From IMG/VR virus record IMGVR_UViG_3300031952_000123, positions 1 to 25,965 of that record: a stretch of 25,965 nt of DNA. The stretch is one strand, 5' to 3'. A program made the position numbers and the translations under genes. The first letter of the stretch is position 1. Every line of letters starts with the position of its first letter. Positions 11,226 through 19,372 of this stretch are shown here, piece after piece. The notes under the pieces are model-generated. The model worked only from the letters and a program-made list of their open reading frames with translations, had not been told where the DNA came from and ran no database searches. The stretch is from a virus.

Positions 11226-12122
11226 TTACGAACTCTGTTTCGCACGCTCGACCACAACGGCCGAGTCATACCTATTCACGAACGCCATCCACCCTTCCAC
11301 CAAGGGCAACTCGAACTTGCGCTCCATACTCGGAACACCACGGCTCTTGTTGTCCCTTGACTCCGTGGTCATCGAATCCACGTAGTACACATGCCTTGTC
11401 TCCGATCCGGCCGGGACCTCAATCACTTGGCCCCCCGGCAACGTCTTCTTGACCTTCTTCTCAACCGTCTGGGGGATGCAGTACACCGTGAGCTTGAAGT
11501 CCGCCTTGGTCAGAATCTTCTTGGCCACCCCCGGATACACGCTCTCCCTGATCTTCGTCACCATCTTCTTGGACGCCGGATCGACCTCATCCTTGGTCCT
11601 CATGTGCCCCACCACTGCCCACGCATACCCGGCCTGCTCGATGTCCAGAATCTTGGACCAGAACCGTTGCAGGATCAGGTTGTACCCGTACCCCTCGCTC
11701 CGGTAGTCCGTGATGTCCTCGACGCCCTTCTCCTCTTCGAGCTTATGCTTGACCATCGCAATCAACTCATCCACCGTATCAAAGGTCACGCGCCGGAACC
11801 GCCTGTTGTTGTTCTTGGCGTCCACGAGGAGCTTGTCCACGATAGCGTCGAGGCTGGCGTAGTCCTTGACGTAAATCCTCGTCGCGTGCCCGCCCGGCAC
11901 CGCGTTGGCCCCATCATCGAAATCCAAGATCAGATTGTCGGGGATACTGGAGATGAACGTAGTCTTCCCCTCCCCACTCGGACCCACGATAAACAGCCTC
12001 AGCCCCACCGCCACCTTCGGATCATACCCACGTTTTGCCCCCAGAGCCGCCCAATCGTCAGGCACCACGGGCACGGTATTGGGCGTAACCTCCACTATCG
12101 GATTCGTAGTCGGTTGGTCCAT
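11226..12122 (-). CDS. Sak4-like AAA_24 ATPase (phage recombination)
   Basis: 298 residues. Walker A GPSGEGKTT (residues 47-55) and a Walker B-like RVTFDTVDEL (111-120) mark the RecA-type fold. The segment IPDNLILDFDDGANAVPGG after Walker A is typical of the phage AAA_24/Sak4 proteins, which assist single-strand annealing or strand exchange. A long C-terminal region (GGQVIEVPAGSETRHVYYVDSMTTESRDNKSRG) fits the same family. A CTGCGGAGG copy supplies the Shine-Dalgarno (GGAGGAGAAGTAATG). TAATG overlap with the preceding small gene. Confidence 0.8.
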   Translation of the reverse strand: MDQPTTNPIVEVTPNTVPVVPDDWAALGAKRGYDPKVAVGLRLFIVGPSGEGKTTFISSIPDNLILDFDDGANAVPGGHATRIYVKDYASLDAIVDKLLVDAKNNNRRFRRVTFDTVDELIAMVKHKLEEEKGVEDITDYRSEGYGYNLILQRFWSKILDIEQAGYAWAVVGHMRTKDEVDPASKKMVTKIRESVYPGVAKKILTKADFKLTVYCIPQTVEKKVKKTLPGGQVIEVPAGSETRHVYYVDSMTTESRDNKSRGVPSMERKFELPLVEGWMAFVNRYDSAVVVERAKQSS

Positions 12123-12292
12123 TACTTCTCCTCCGCAGGGGCCGCTCGTGCAGCCGCCTCAATGAACAGGCAGATGTCGTTTAGGTGTCCGAGATATTCC
12201 ATCCGTCTTGACTTGGGAATCGCTTCAAACATATCATTGGTGGTATCCAATGTTGCTGCCGCTTCTTCCTTCGTAAACTGGCCTTGTGCCAT
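12122..12292 (-). CDS. small hypothetical protein, 56 aa
   Basis: Starts MAQGQFTKEEAAATLDTTND at ATG 12292, with GAGGTGAT upstream, and ends APAEEK with TAA overlapping the Sak4-like ATG. Helical and mildly acidic, with MEYLGHLNDICLFIEAAARAA. The tight coupling suggests an accessory partner of the recombination genes. Not recognised; too short for firm assignment. Confidence 0.7.
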   Translation of the reverse strand: MAQGQFTKEEAAATLDTTNDMFEAIPKSRRMEYLGHLNDICLFIEAAARAAPAEEK

Positions 12293-12300
12293 ATATCACC

Positions 12301-12963
12301 TCACAAATTAAGGGTTGCTTTCACCACCGCCACGGCCGATTGCGTATCGGTATCCTGAATCCCATTCATCACAACCTTGATCTTGTCGAGCATGATTGGC
12401 GCGTCCTTCATCTCCTTCATAATTGCCGAGACGCTCTGCACGACCTCCGTGAACGCTTTAGCCTTGGCCTGAACCTCCGCAGAGGATTCCGAAGTGGCCT
12501 GGTCTACTGCCTGTTCCAATTCTGCGGAGGTAACATCACCAGGCCTCTTACGCATCAGGCCCAGGAATCCCGTCAGCGTCCCGAACCCGGCCAGGCCCAG
12601 GCCCATCGACAGTAGGCCCTTCTCTCCGAACAGGGTTTCCTCCCGTTGCTGCGCCATCGTCACGTTGCTCGTCACCGCGTCCTTGATAGTCCCATACACC
12701 AAGGTATCCGTCTGTAGCTTCTGTTGCAAGTCCAGTTGGATTGACTGGTGGGCGGAATCCACCCGGCCCGAAAGCATTTTCGCCTTGGCCAGATTTGGGT
12801 ATCCATCGAAGTCCCCCACACTCGCCGCCCCGCTCTCGACCGCGTACTCCTTGGCCCTCTGGTCAAGGGTAGCTGGCGTAACAACGTCGCTGAACGCCGC
12901 ACACCCCAGCCCCGCCCCGATCACGACCAAGCACACCATAACCACGATTGTCTTCCCCATCAT
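12301..12963 (-). CDS. putative lipoprotein / membrane-anchored protein, 220 aa
   Basis: The N-terminus [24 protein letters not shown] has a short basic head, a hydrophobic stretch and Cys at residue 21. The lipobox (AGLGC) is imperfect. A second hydrophobic segment lies at about residues 105-127 ([20 protein letters not shown]). The rest is Ala/Gln/Lys-rich helix ([25 protein letters not shown], then [11 protein letters not shown]). It could be anchored in the cell envelope, e.g. in superinfection exclusion, lysis or as a DNA-injection accessory. The second ATG (12960) is also possible. ATG overlaps the stop of the SEC-C gene. Confidence 0.65.
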   Translation of the reverse strand: MMGKTIVVMVCLVVIGAGLGCAAFSDVVTPATLDQRAKEYAVESGAASVGDFDGYPNLAKAKMLSGRVDSAHQSIQLDLQQKLQTDTLVYGTIKDAVTSNVTMAQQREETLFGEKGLLSMGLGLAGFGTLTGFLGLMRKRPGDVTSAELEQAVDQATSESSAEVQAKAKAFTEVVQSVSAIMKEMKDAPIMLDKIKVVMNGIQDTDTQSAVAVVKATLNL

Positions 12964-13124
12964 TTATCTCCAATCTCGAACATTGCTTTGAGTTTCGCCC
13001 ACATGGTCTTCTGTTCCTCCGTGGGGGGTTTACCACAGCACTTCTTGTACTTGTGCCCCGAACCGCACGGGCACTTGTCATTTCGTCCCGTCTTCATTAA
13101 TCTCTTCATGTTTTTCTTCTCCAT
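12960..13124 (-). CDS. SEC-C motif miniprotein, 54 aa
   Basis: Starts [17 protein letters not shown] at ATG 13124, with AAAGGAGAT six bases upstream. [14 protein letters not shown] (residues 18-31) is the zinc-binding SEC-C motif known from the tail of SecA and from many small proteins. A short helix follows ([15 protein letters not shown]). It overlaps the end of the nuclease gene in another frame, and its stop overlaps the start of the membrane protein gene. Zinc binding is confident; the partner is unknown. Confidence 0.8.
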   Translation of the reverse strand: MEKKNMKRLMKTGRNDKCPCGSGHKYKKCCGKPPTEEQKTMWAKLKAMFEIGDK

Positions 13125-14124
13125 TTTCTATCTCCTTTCGATCTGCGAACCGATACCTGGTTTCAAACAACGCATCCCAATTCTTTGGGTCCGTCTCACA
13201 CAACTCATGGTACACGCATTGTTTCTCATACGCGAAGCACTCCCTCCGTGTCACGTCTCGGTCGAAATACGCGGGGATGACGCCCCTACGCCCCTGCAAA
13301 TTCCTCAAAACATTGCACGCATACACCAACTCCTCCGACCACATCGGCTCGGTGTAGATGATCCCTCTCGACCGGATATGATCATCGGGCTTCTCGGCAT
13401 ACCATTCTTTGACCCTGCGGAGGTAGGCATCGGGGAGGGGAACGTTCCACTCCTTGGCGTGCTTCTCGTCCGTCTTGCACAACTTGATCCCTGGCGTCGT
13501 GATCCCGTCAAGTATGAATCCTCTGATAACTCCGTACCCAGGAGATACCAAGATTCTATATATCCTTGCCTGCAACGACCACGCGATTCCACCGAAGATT
13601 GACTCCAAAGACCGTCCGGTGCTCTTATGGTCTCGAATCCACACTGAATTTTCAGTCGTCGATGTATCACGTAGGATTTTATCGACCGTCCCCTCGAATA
13701 GGAAGGGCCAACTTTGAAAATGAACTTGCAATTTTGTCTCCACCCACTGAGTCTCGAAGTAGAGGGGTTGAGGGAATCGTTCCCAGAAGATTTGGGACAT
13801 GGCGACGGCCTTATTATACAACTCGGTCAGCATCCCAGCCTGACGAGCCGTGTTCCCGTCGAGGTCCTCCCCCTTGTTTACCCGATCCATTAGGGCCGTC
13901 TGCTGCTTCTGTACCTCGGCCATCACCGTCATCTCGCTGCCCGGCCCCAGACATTGCAACCGATGGTAGATCGTACCGAGCGTAGCGGCATCCTTTCGCT
14001 CCGTGCCCCGCAACTCGATCCCCATGCGGTATTTGCACCACCACTTGCGCTTGCACGCCAAGGCACACGCCAACTTCGATTGGCTGCACACCACCGGAAT
14101 AGGTTCAAGCTTGGTCAGGTCCAT
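13078..14124 (-). CDS. Cas4/RecB-like PD-(D/E)XK nuclease with iron-sulfur Cys cluster
   Basis: About 348 residues. ATG 14124 is chosen because GGAGG lies 6 bases upstream; the ATG at 14130 abuts it. The sequence has the order C ([18 protein letters not shown]), [31 protein letters not shown] (the D...DxK core) and a final [14 protein letters not shown]. One early Cys plus three late Cys is the 4Fe-4S arrangement of Cas4, AddB and related exonucleases. It probably resects DNA ends for recombination with the Sak4-like ATPase. It overlaps the upstream gene end and the SEC-C gene. Confidence 0.8.
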   Translation of the reverse strand: MDLTKLEPIPVVCSQSKLACALACKRKWWCKYRMGIELRGTERKDAATLGTIYHRLQCLGPGSEMTVMAEVQKQQTALMDRVNKGEDLDGNTARQAGMLTELYNKAVAMSQIFWERFPQPLYFETQWVETKLQVHFQSWPFLFEGTVDKILRDTSTTENSVWIRDHKSTGRSLESIFGGIAWSLQARIYRILVSPGYGVIRGFILDGITTPGIKLCKTDEKHAKEWNVPLPDAYLRRVKEWYAEKPDDHIRSRGIIYTEPMWSEELVYACNVLRNLQGRRGVIPAYFDRDVTRRECFAYEKQCVYHELCETDPKNWDALFETRYRFADRKEIENGEEKHEEINEDGTK

Positions 14125-14308
14125 TATCATCCTCCAACGTCATGGGGTAACCTGCCTCAATTGCAAGCAGAACGATGGGGCAGGAAGGAAACAATTCCGA
14201 ACACTGTTTCCAAGGGGCACAATCCCCGTCATCATAGTAGAAGCATCGTCGGTACTCGCTAAGAGTAAACAGGTCTTCGACAATTTTGAACATTTGCTCT
14301 TGTTTCAT
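14105..14308 (-). CDS. small Cys-containing protein, 67 aa
   Basis: Starts MKQEQMFKIVEDLFTLSEYRR after AGGAGAGATCA. Four Cys (CFYY, DCAPWKQC, SCPIV) suggest a small metal site or disulfide. The C-terminus is acidic ([10 protein letters not shown]). Overlaps the start of the nuclease gene by about 20 bases, so it is coupled to it. Not recognised. Confidence 0.7.
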   Translation of the reverse strand: MKQEQMFKIVEDLFTLSEYRRCFYYDDGDCAPWKQCSELFPSCPIVLLAIEAGYPMTLEDDNGPDQA

Positions 14309-14317
14309 TGATCTCTC

Positions 14318-14650
14318 CTACGTAGCTATCCACGGATATCTCGGACGGAAGATAACGTACACCTCCGCAGAGAATGAATGGGCAATGTCATTCAACCCAC
14401 TCAGAGTTACTCTTCCCCCCCCACAATCGCCGATCAATCCCTTAACCTCAAGTCCAGAAATATGGTCTTCCCCAGGAGCACAGTAGACATCCTCCCAATG
14501 TACACAATTGGCAAGGTCATCCCATGTCATCTGAAAGTCGGTGAGCTTCTGTTCAATGGCCGTCTTGAGTTGGGTACACATTCTCTCATACGACTCTTGC
14601 CGCAGGAGTTCCAACTTCTCTGTGCTCACGCCCTTGTTTGGATCAATCAT
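14318..14650 (-). CDS. hypothetical protein, 110 aa
   Basis: Starts MIDPNKGVSTEKLELLRQESYERM, a helical N-terminal part, then KLTDFQMTWDDLANCVHWEDVYCAPGEDHI and a beta-like C-terminus (AEVYVIFRPRYPW). No family recognised. ATGA overlap with the previous small gene. One CTCCGCAG copy (14363-14370) lies in the coding sequence. Confidence 0.7.
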   Translation of the reverse strand: MIDPNKGVSTEKLELLRQESYERMCTQLKTAIEQKLTDFQMTWDDLANCVHWEDVYCAPGEDHISGLEVKGLIGDCGGGRVTLSGLNDIAHSFSAEVYVIFRPRYPWIAT

Positions 14651-14787
14651 TGTGGTTCAAATCTCCCACTCTGTGTTTGAATTTCCAGGGCCTCTATCCG
14701 CTCCTCCAGTTTCGCTATAGTCTCTTGTTGGACTATAACCTTGGCTTCTAGGTCGATAAGTCTTCGCCATGTTCTATCGTCAGTCAT
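14647..14787 (-). CDS. small coiled-coil protein, 46 aa
   Basis: Starts MTDDRTWRRLIDLEAKVIVQQ at ATG 14787 with CAGAGAGAA upstream. Almost the entire chain (LEAKVIVQQETIAKLEERIEAL) has a leucine/isoleucine heptad pattern and should form a coiled coil. First gene after the terminator at 14806-14853, so its transcription would need read-through of that terminator. The longer in-frame reading to 14865 would run through the terminator hairpin and is rejected. Confidence 0.65.
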   Translation of the reverse strand: MTDDRTWRRLIDLEAKVIVQQETIAKLEERIEALEIQTQSGRFEPQ

Positions 14788-14805
14788 TGGTTCTCTCTGG
14801 TTAAG

Positions 14806-14853
14806 AAAAACGAGCGGGCGGATCGAAGACACTGCCAACGACCCGCCCGACTC
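14806..14853 (-). terminator. rho-independent terminator or attenuator
   Basis: On the minus strand GAG-t-CGGGCGG (14853-14843) pairs with CCGCCCG-CTC (14821-14812) with one bulged base and a 21-base loop, followed by GTTTTTCTT. A CTCCGCAG copy (14853-14860) abuts its 5' side. It separates the short transcript from 14936 from the recombination operon. Confidence 0.8.
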
Positions 14854-14861
14854 TGCGGAGG

Positions 14862-14936
14862 TCAAATCTGGTGGGTGTTGCGAGCCAACTCTTTACGTTT
14901 CCGTGGGTCCAACAGGACTTGTTGTGCAACACCCAC
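14862..14936 (-). ncRNA. short structured transcript, also a 24-codon leaderless frame
   Basis: The predicted transcript start (14936) is 7 bases past the -10. An 11-bp perfect stem GTGGGTGTTGC (14936-14926) / GCAACACCCAC (14881-14871) encloses hairpins GTCC-TGTT-GGAC and ACG-GAAA-CGT (GNRA loop). The same bases read as a frame from GTG 14936: VGVAQQVLLDPRKRKEL and on to NTHQI, ending at TGA 14862. It may be a small RNA, a leader peptide, or both; with the terminator directly after it, attenuation of the downstream operon is plausible. Confidence 0.6.
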
Positions 14937-14942
14937 AACTGT

Positions 14943-14971
14943 ATTGTATCCGATTTGCTACCATAGGTCAA
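14943..14971 (-). promoter_or_regulatory. sigma70-type promoter (TTGACC-17-TACAAT)
   Basis: TTGACC (14971-14966), 17-base spacer, TACAAT (14948-14943), minus strand. Directly downstream of the gene at 14979-15143. Drives the leader RNA and, if the terminator is passed, genes 14787-10756. Confidence 0.85.
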
Positions 14972-14978
14972 GGGAAAA

Positions 14979-15143
14979 TCACGATTTCTCAACATTTTTT
15001 TCGTCCTCGTCCAGGACCCATTGAAGTGCCAACGCATAGCATCGTAACTTGATCCGCGTATAGATATCACTGGTCGAATCCGTCTTTGGCATATCGGCAC
15101 GGGTAGCTTCCAATTCTTCCATGATTTCCTTCTCTGGTCTCAT
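14979..15143 (-). CDS. small hypothetical protein, 54 aa
   Basis: Starts MRPEKEIMEELEATRADMPKT at ATG 15143, overlapping the previous TGA. Helical, with a central TSDIYTRIKLRCYALALQWVLDEDEKN. Not recognised. Last gene of the polymerase unit. Its end lies 8 bases before the next promoter. Confidence 0.7.
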   Translation of the reverse strand: MRPEKEIMEELEATRADMPKTDSTSDIYTRIKLRCYALALQWVLDEDEKNVEKS

Positions 15144-15721
15144 TCATTGCCCCCATCCAGCAACACCGGGGGAACATCGAATACATCCGTCAGCGCACAA
15201 GCCAGCATTATATGGAGCATGAGGGTCCCCACCTTCCTCCGCACGTCGGGGCTACGGGACTTCCACGGGAGGAAGATCGTATGGAATCCGTACTTGGCCA
15301 TTGCCATCGCCAGCCGGTGGCACACGAACTCCGGCTGCTTGATACGGGGGTCGTCCGCCAGCAACTCCACGGGGGACGCCTCCACCAGCAGGTACGGGAA
15401 CTTGCACCCACACGACAGCTTCCGAAACGCCTTGGCCTGCCTCACCCGGTCATGGGTATCGTTCAGGTTCTTGAAGATTTCCAGTTGGGTCGCTTTCCTC
15501 TCGAACACGCACAGGTCTGGGTACTCCACCAGCCGGTAGTCCCCAAACGGAAGCGCGATCCGTTCCTCCTTGACGGGGATCACCAACTCCTTGAACGTCA
15601 ACTCTGGGTGGGCAATCCTGATGGTTGCCGGGAACAGAATTGGGCACTGTTCCCTCGTGTCGATCTGCACCGTGATCCCCTGCGGAATCGCATACCTATA
15701 GAACACATCATTGTTGGTCAT
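15140..15721 (-). CDS. ERCC4-type structure-specific nuclease
   Basis: 193 residues. The motif set of the XPF/Mus81/ERCC4 nuclease domain is visible: VQIDTRE (D21), FGDYRL (60-64) and FERKA (ERK at 74-76), with helical NDTHDRVRQAKAFRKL following. Such enzymes cut branched DNA at flaps, forks or recombination intermediates, using a divalent metal. No helix-hairpin-helix domain is seen, as usual in phage versions. Overlaps by ATGA both the methylase upstream and the small gene downstream. Confidence 0.85.
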   Translation of the reverse strand: MTNNDVFYRYAIPQGITVQIDTREQCPILFPATIRIAHPELTFKELVIPVKEERIALPFGDYRLVEYPDLCVFERKATQLEIFKNLNDTHDRVRQAKAFRKLSCGCKFPYLLVEASPVELLADDPRIKQPEFVCHRLAMAMAKYGFHTIFLPWKSRSPDVRRKVGTLMLHIMLACALTDVFDVPPVLLDGGNE

Positions 15722-16263
15722 ACGTCATTCCCCCATACGTCCCATCCTTCTGTTTTCGTTCGTGCAAACAACTCTATTCGAGAAACGTCTCCGCAGAGTT
15801 GAACTATTCTATCTCGAATCTCCGAAGGCTTCTCCGAATGTCTTCCAATTCGAGCGTCACAAACTTGTAGAACACTTCTACTCTTTCTCAACGTCTGGCA
15901 ATGTCCTTTCGTCCCCAACAGACAAATCTCCGAGTTGGCCCTTGTGTAGTTCCCGCACCCTACGAAGTAGGAGTCCGATACCCTATTCCTCTTGATCCAT
16001 GTAAAGGCGCAAGTAGCATACTTGAATCCCCAAGCGTCAATTACCTTTAATCCAGAAGGAAGATTGGGAAACGTCACCCATAAAAACAGAAAACATGTTT
16101 CTTCCGACAAGGAAGGCACTGGTAGCTTCTGTATCCATTCTTCATCCTGTACTTCGTAGTGATTCGCCGGGCATTTCAGCCCACTACCGTTATTCCACCC
16201 CAATCCGTTCCACGGGGGATCAGCATAGATCACAGTGTATTTCCTGTCCGGGAATGGAATCAT
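15718..16263 (-). CDS. MT-A70-family DNA N6-adenine methyltransferase
   Basis: 181 residues. DPPW at residues 15-18 (YADPPWNG) is the catalytic motif of the MT-A70 family. FLFLWVTFPNLPSGLKVIDAWGFKYATCAFTWIK and the C-terminal ARIGRHSEKPSEIRDRIVQLCG-RIELFART follow in the usual order. It would add N6-methyl to adenine in phage or host DNA. The start has AAAGGAAAGAGAC upstream and overlaps the polymerase stop. The target sequence is not readable; CTCCGCAG (with its single A) is one candidate, untested. Confidence 0.85.
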   Translation of the reverse strand: MIPFPDRKYTVIYADPPWNGLGWNNGSGLKCPANHYEVQDEEWIQKLPVPSLSEETCFLFLWVTFPNLPSGLKVIDAWGFKYATCAFTWIKRNRVSDSYFVGCGNYTRANSEICLLGTKGHCQTLRKSRSVLQVCDARIGRHSEKPSEIRDRIVQLCGDVSRIELFARTKTEGWDVWGNDV

Positions 16264-18857
16264 GTCTCTTTCCTTTCATAATCCCACGGCACTGTTCTTC
16301 CCACCCACCTCGAAAACACTTCGAGCAGGGGGGGATGTTTCATACAGTCGCCCATGATCGCGTCCACTCGTTCTCCCTCCGCAGGGTAAGTGTCCACAAA
16401 CAGAGCGTCGTAGATTTGCAGGCATATCACACTGCGGAGGTTTGCTTCCATGAAACGTGCTTGGGCCCGGTACTGGACTGAGTGCAGCAGTTGGGCGCAG
16501 GGGGTCTGGTGGAGGAAGTTGCATATTTCCCCCCCCTTTCCAGCCGTACACCCGACCCCGAACGTCCTGGACCATCCGGTGGGCAGAACAAGATACCCCT
16601 GTCTACCGGCCAAGGCTATCATCTCATCTTGCCACGCCTTGTATACGTGGTGTTTGGCATACCACGTCTTGATCGCCCGATCACAGAACTCAATATCGAC
16701 CTCGATTCCCGCGTCTCTCCGGGCCGTGCTCTGAAAGGCGTCGGCCCCCCCACGGAACAGGACGAGGAAATTGAGCGTCTTCCCCAGTGCGTACTTCACC
16801 GGCTCCCGCTTCTTGAACCCCACCGGGTTCTCGTTGGGGAACAGCGTCAAGGCGGTTCGAGTATGGATGCTCTCCCCTTCTTTCGTATAGGCTTCCATGA
16901 GCAGGGGGTCGCCAGACAGCAACGCTGCCATCCGTAGATGATCTTGGTTCACGTCGTACTCAACGATCTTCCCCCCCGGCCATCGGGAGCACGAGCAATC
17001 ACGTATGCTGTGTGGCTCCGTCTGCCGGGCGGGTTTCTTGCACGAGAACCGTCCCTGAATCTGACCCCCGCTCTTGACATCCGAACTTCCCCCCCGCTCC
17101 GAGTACATAGGAATTGCGTACCACGTCGGATAGACCATCCCCACGTCCCCGGTGTGTGGCATAATCCCCTTCCGAGGATCGATCAGGAGCGGACCCGTGT
17201 AAGTAGAAACGAGTTTGGATCGTTCCTTGTAGTCCTGGAACATCGCAATAAGTTGCTTGTTCTTTCCCTCCGGAATATGTTCCAAGATGAGATTGACGTT
17301 CTCGACCCCTATCGAAATCTTCTTTGTCTTCCCCGTCCACTCCACTCGGCTGTCTTCCAACAACCCTGCTTCTCGCAGGCAGTCGAGTAGGAGTTGTCTC
17401 AGGGGAGCATCTGATCCGGTCCCGCAAAGTTTGATCTCGTGGTCCGTCTCTGCGGAGGTCAAGAGATTTTGGCATCGGATGGTCTCTTCCTCATGGAAAG
17501 CCTGTAGCTTGGCGACGTCAAATGAGCTACCCGTCTCTTCCAGGTAGAACGTATCCCACAGGATCATGTTCCGAGTCCAAGCGCAGGTCTTGCTCAACTT
17601 GGGAGAGTCGGGGCCGTATCGTTCCTTGATCCTCCGCAGGAGTTCCTCGTACAGGACGAGGGTAGCCGCCGCGTCAAGGCAGTTGTAGTAGTGTAAGTCC
17701 TTATCCCACGAGGACTTAGCATTACCAGACTTTCCGGTTACGTTAACTTCGGAATAGTCCGCGATCCCGAATAGCGTAGCCAATTCCTTGAGGCCCTTCT
17801 CCGGCTGCTGCTCATAGAGGAGGAAACTCAACAACAACGTGTCGTCCAGAGTTATTCGTCTTTGGTTAATCAGGAATGGAAGTATTGGGTCTTTTGACAA
17901 GTACAAATACAAGAGATCGAACTTGATATTCTGTCCAACCACCACAACCTTTTGTTCGTTAATCCGGTAAAACCATTCCCGTATCTGCTCTTTGTGATGG
18001 GGTTCAGACCACACATACTGCGCCGTCCTCAGTCTGTCCCCATCCCTCCATCCAAACGCTACGGAGACGATCTGGTCCTCGAACGGAACCCCGTCGATCT
18101 CCTTCGACTTGATCGGGTGGAACACCGTCTGTTCCTTACCCTCCAAGATTCCATAGGTCTCGATGTCCATTGTGACGAACGGGGGTAGAACCTGCGGAGG
18201 ATCAATCCCCACCTCCGGATCAATCTGCAACGCATTGGGGATTAACTCCCCCCGGAGGTAGCGAAGGATCAACGAGAAATGGGTTTCGACGGCGAATATT
18301 TTCCCCGGCTCCCGCAATGGGTGAAGCATAGCAGGATGGAACGTGCAAAACACACGAACCTTACCACCAAATACAGCACTCTTCTGACCCTGCTTCTTGA
18401 GGGCCGCACCCAATGAGGACAGGTGAAGGGCGGAATAGGCTGCCTTAGCTCCCAACGCCACGATAACGACCTCTTCATACATTCCTCCAAGTATAGCTAC
18501 GTCCTCTTGCAAGTACGGGAGGCACGCCCGGATATTGGACTGTGACTCGTCCGCCCCCTGCGGGGGTTTGCACCGGCAGGAATTGACCAAGTACACGTCA
18601 GCGTAGTCCGTCAGTCGCGACGCCCGGACCATCTTCTCCAACAACTGGCCGGTGAATCCAACGAACGACTTCCCTTTCATATCCTCTTGGTGCCCCGGAC
18701 TTTGGCCGGTAAATAAGATTGCTACGTTTTTTTGTAGTGGTTGTCCATCATAGAGACTTCTTGTGGGTAGTCCGGGATTCCTTGCCGATTGGTACAATGG
18801 GCATAGTTTACAATCTGAATGTGATTCAAACGTCAGGCTGCCCACAAATAGCCCCAT
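16260..18857 (-). CDS. family-4 uracil-DNA glycosylase fused to 3'-5' exonuclease and PolA-type DNA polymerase
   Basis: 865 residues. Residues 1-205 form a family-4 UDG domain: iron-sulfur Cys C16, C19, C94/C96 and C112, motif GQSPG (51-55; normally GEAPG, so Glu is Gln) and HPAML (174-178). A DnaQ-type exonuclease follows: DIE (231-233), NIKFD (310-314), YNCLD (391-395). The polymerase has motif A DVNQDHLR (D634), motif B KTLNF (K693, F697) and motif C QIYDALF (D817). Catalytic Asp, Lys and Phe remain, but motif A Glu is His (640), motif B Arg is Tyr (689) and motif C HDE is YDA. This is the main replicative polymerase of the phage. UDG-PolA fusions are known in SPO1-like phages. Confidence 0.88.
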   Translation of the reverse strand: MGLFVGSLTFESHSDCKLCPLYQSARNPGLPTRSLYDGQPLQKNVAILFTGQSPGHQEDMKGKSFVGFTGQLLEKMVRASRLTDYADVYLVNSCRCKPPQGADESQSNIRACLPYLQEDVAILGGMYEEVVIVALGAKAAYSALHLSSLGAALKKQGQKSAVFGGKVRVFCTFHPAMLHPLREPGKIFAVETHFSLILRYLRGELIPNALQIDPEVGIDPPQVLPPFVTMDIETYGILEGKEQTVFHPIKSKEIDGVPFEDQIVSVAFGWRDGDRLRTAQYVWSEPHHKEQIREWFYRINEQKVVVVGQNIKFDLLYLYLSKDPILPFLINQRRITLDDTLLLSFLLYEQQPEKGLKELATLFGIADYSEVNVTGKSGNAKSSWDKDLHYYNCLDAAATLVLYEELLRRIKERYGPDSPKLSKTCAWTRNMILWDTFYLEETGSSFDVAKLQAFHEEETIRCQNLLTSAETDHEIKLCGTGSDAPLRQLLLDCLREAGLLEDSRVEWTGKTKKISIGVENVNLILEHIPEGKNKQLIAMFQDYKERSKLVSTYTGPLLIDPRKGIMPHTGDVGMVYPTWYAIPMYSERGGSSDVKSGGQIQGRFSCKKPARQTEPHSIRDCSCSRWPGGKIVEYDVNQDHLRMAALLSGDPLLMEAYTKEGESIHTRTALTLFPNENPVGFKKREPVKYALGKTLNFLVLFRGGADAFQSTARRDAGIEVDIEFCDRAIKTWYAKHHVYKAWQDEMIALAGRQGYLVLPTGWSRTFGVGCTAGKGGEICNFLHQTPCAQLLHSVQYRAQARFMEANLRSVICLQIYDALFVDTYPAEGERVDAIMGDCMKHPPLLEVFSRWVGRTVPWDYERKET

Positions 18858-19366
18858 GTCTTTCTATTCACGATCTGCCCGACTGTGACAACACTTATAC
18901 CATAGCTTTCTGCTATTTCCCTTCGTGTAAACTCCCCGGTCCTCCACATGTAGACGATGAGCCTAACGTCTCTCTCCGTCAGCTTTGCCGCAGGATTATC
19001 TTCCCCTATGCCAATTGGAGGATTGACCTTTGTTCCATGTCTTACTGAATCCATGACATTCTCTTTCCATGTTCCCCATTTAAGGTTCCCCAGTCGGTTA
19101 TCACTTGGGTCCCCGTTCAAGTGTCTACATTGCATCCCATCCGGACAAGGACCCACGAATGTCTCCAGCACCAACACATGAACTCGTCTTTCAAATCTTT
19201 TCTCCCCGGCGCATAGGTGTACTCTCCTATACCCAAAAGAATCGTGGCGGAGTCTCAACCAACGTCCATGTTTACTCCAACCTTTTCCTGGTTTTGGATT
19301 GGACCATACACGCCCATCATCGGTTACTTGATATCCGGGGCAATATGGTACGGGTTTCATCGTCAT
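18833..19366 (-). CDS. NUMOD4-HNH homing endonuclease
   Basis: 177 residues. The N-terminal VPYCPGYQVTDDGRVWS is a NUMOD4-like DNA-binding segment. The HNH core is VHVLVLETFVGPCPDGMQCRHLNGD-NRLGNLKWGTWKENVMD. The C-terminal KLTERDVRLIV...TRREIAESYGISVVTVGQIVN is a helix-turn-helix. Such free-standing endonucleases cut near their own site in phages lacking it and spread by repair. The start ATG 19366 lies exactly 6 bases after the -10, with no Shine-Dalgarno, so it is probably leaderless. The gene overlaps the first 25 bases of the polymerase gene. Confidence 0.88.
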   Translation of the reverse strand: MTMKPVPYCPGYQVTDDGRVWSNPKPGKGWSKHGRWLRLRHDSFGYRRVHLCAGEKRFERRVHVLVLETFVGPCPDGMQCRHLNGDPSDNRLGNLKWGTWKENVMDSVRHGTKVNPPIGIGEDNPAAKLTERDVRLIVYMWRTGEFTRREIAESYGISVVTVGQIVNRKTWGYLWAA

Positions 19367-19372
19367 GCGTAG

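Noticed and set aside
11391-12311. Long rightward open frame (306 codons) opposite the Sak4-like gene
   Set aside because: Antisense shadow of a gene with clear ATPase motifs; no ribosome site and Pro/His/Arg-rich random composition.
12748-13602. 284-codon rightward frame opposite membrane protein and nuclease genes
   Set aside because: Shadow of overlapping leftward genes, including the SEC-C and nuclease genes.
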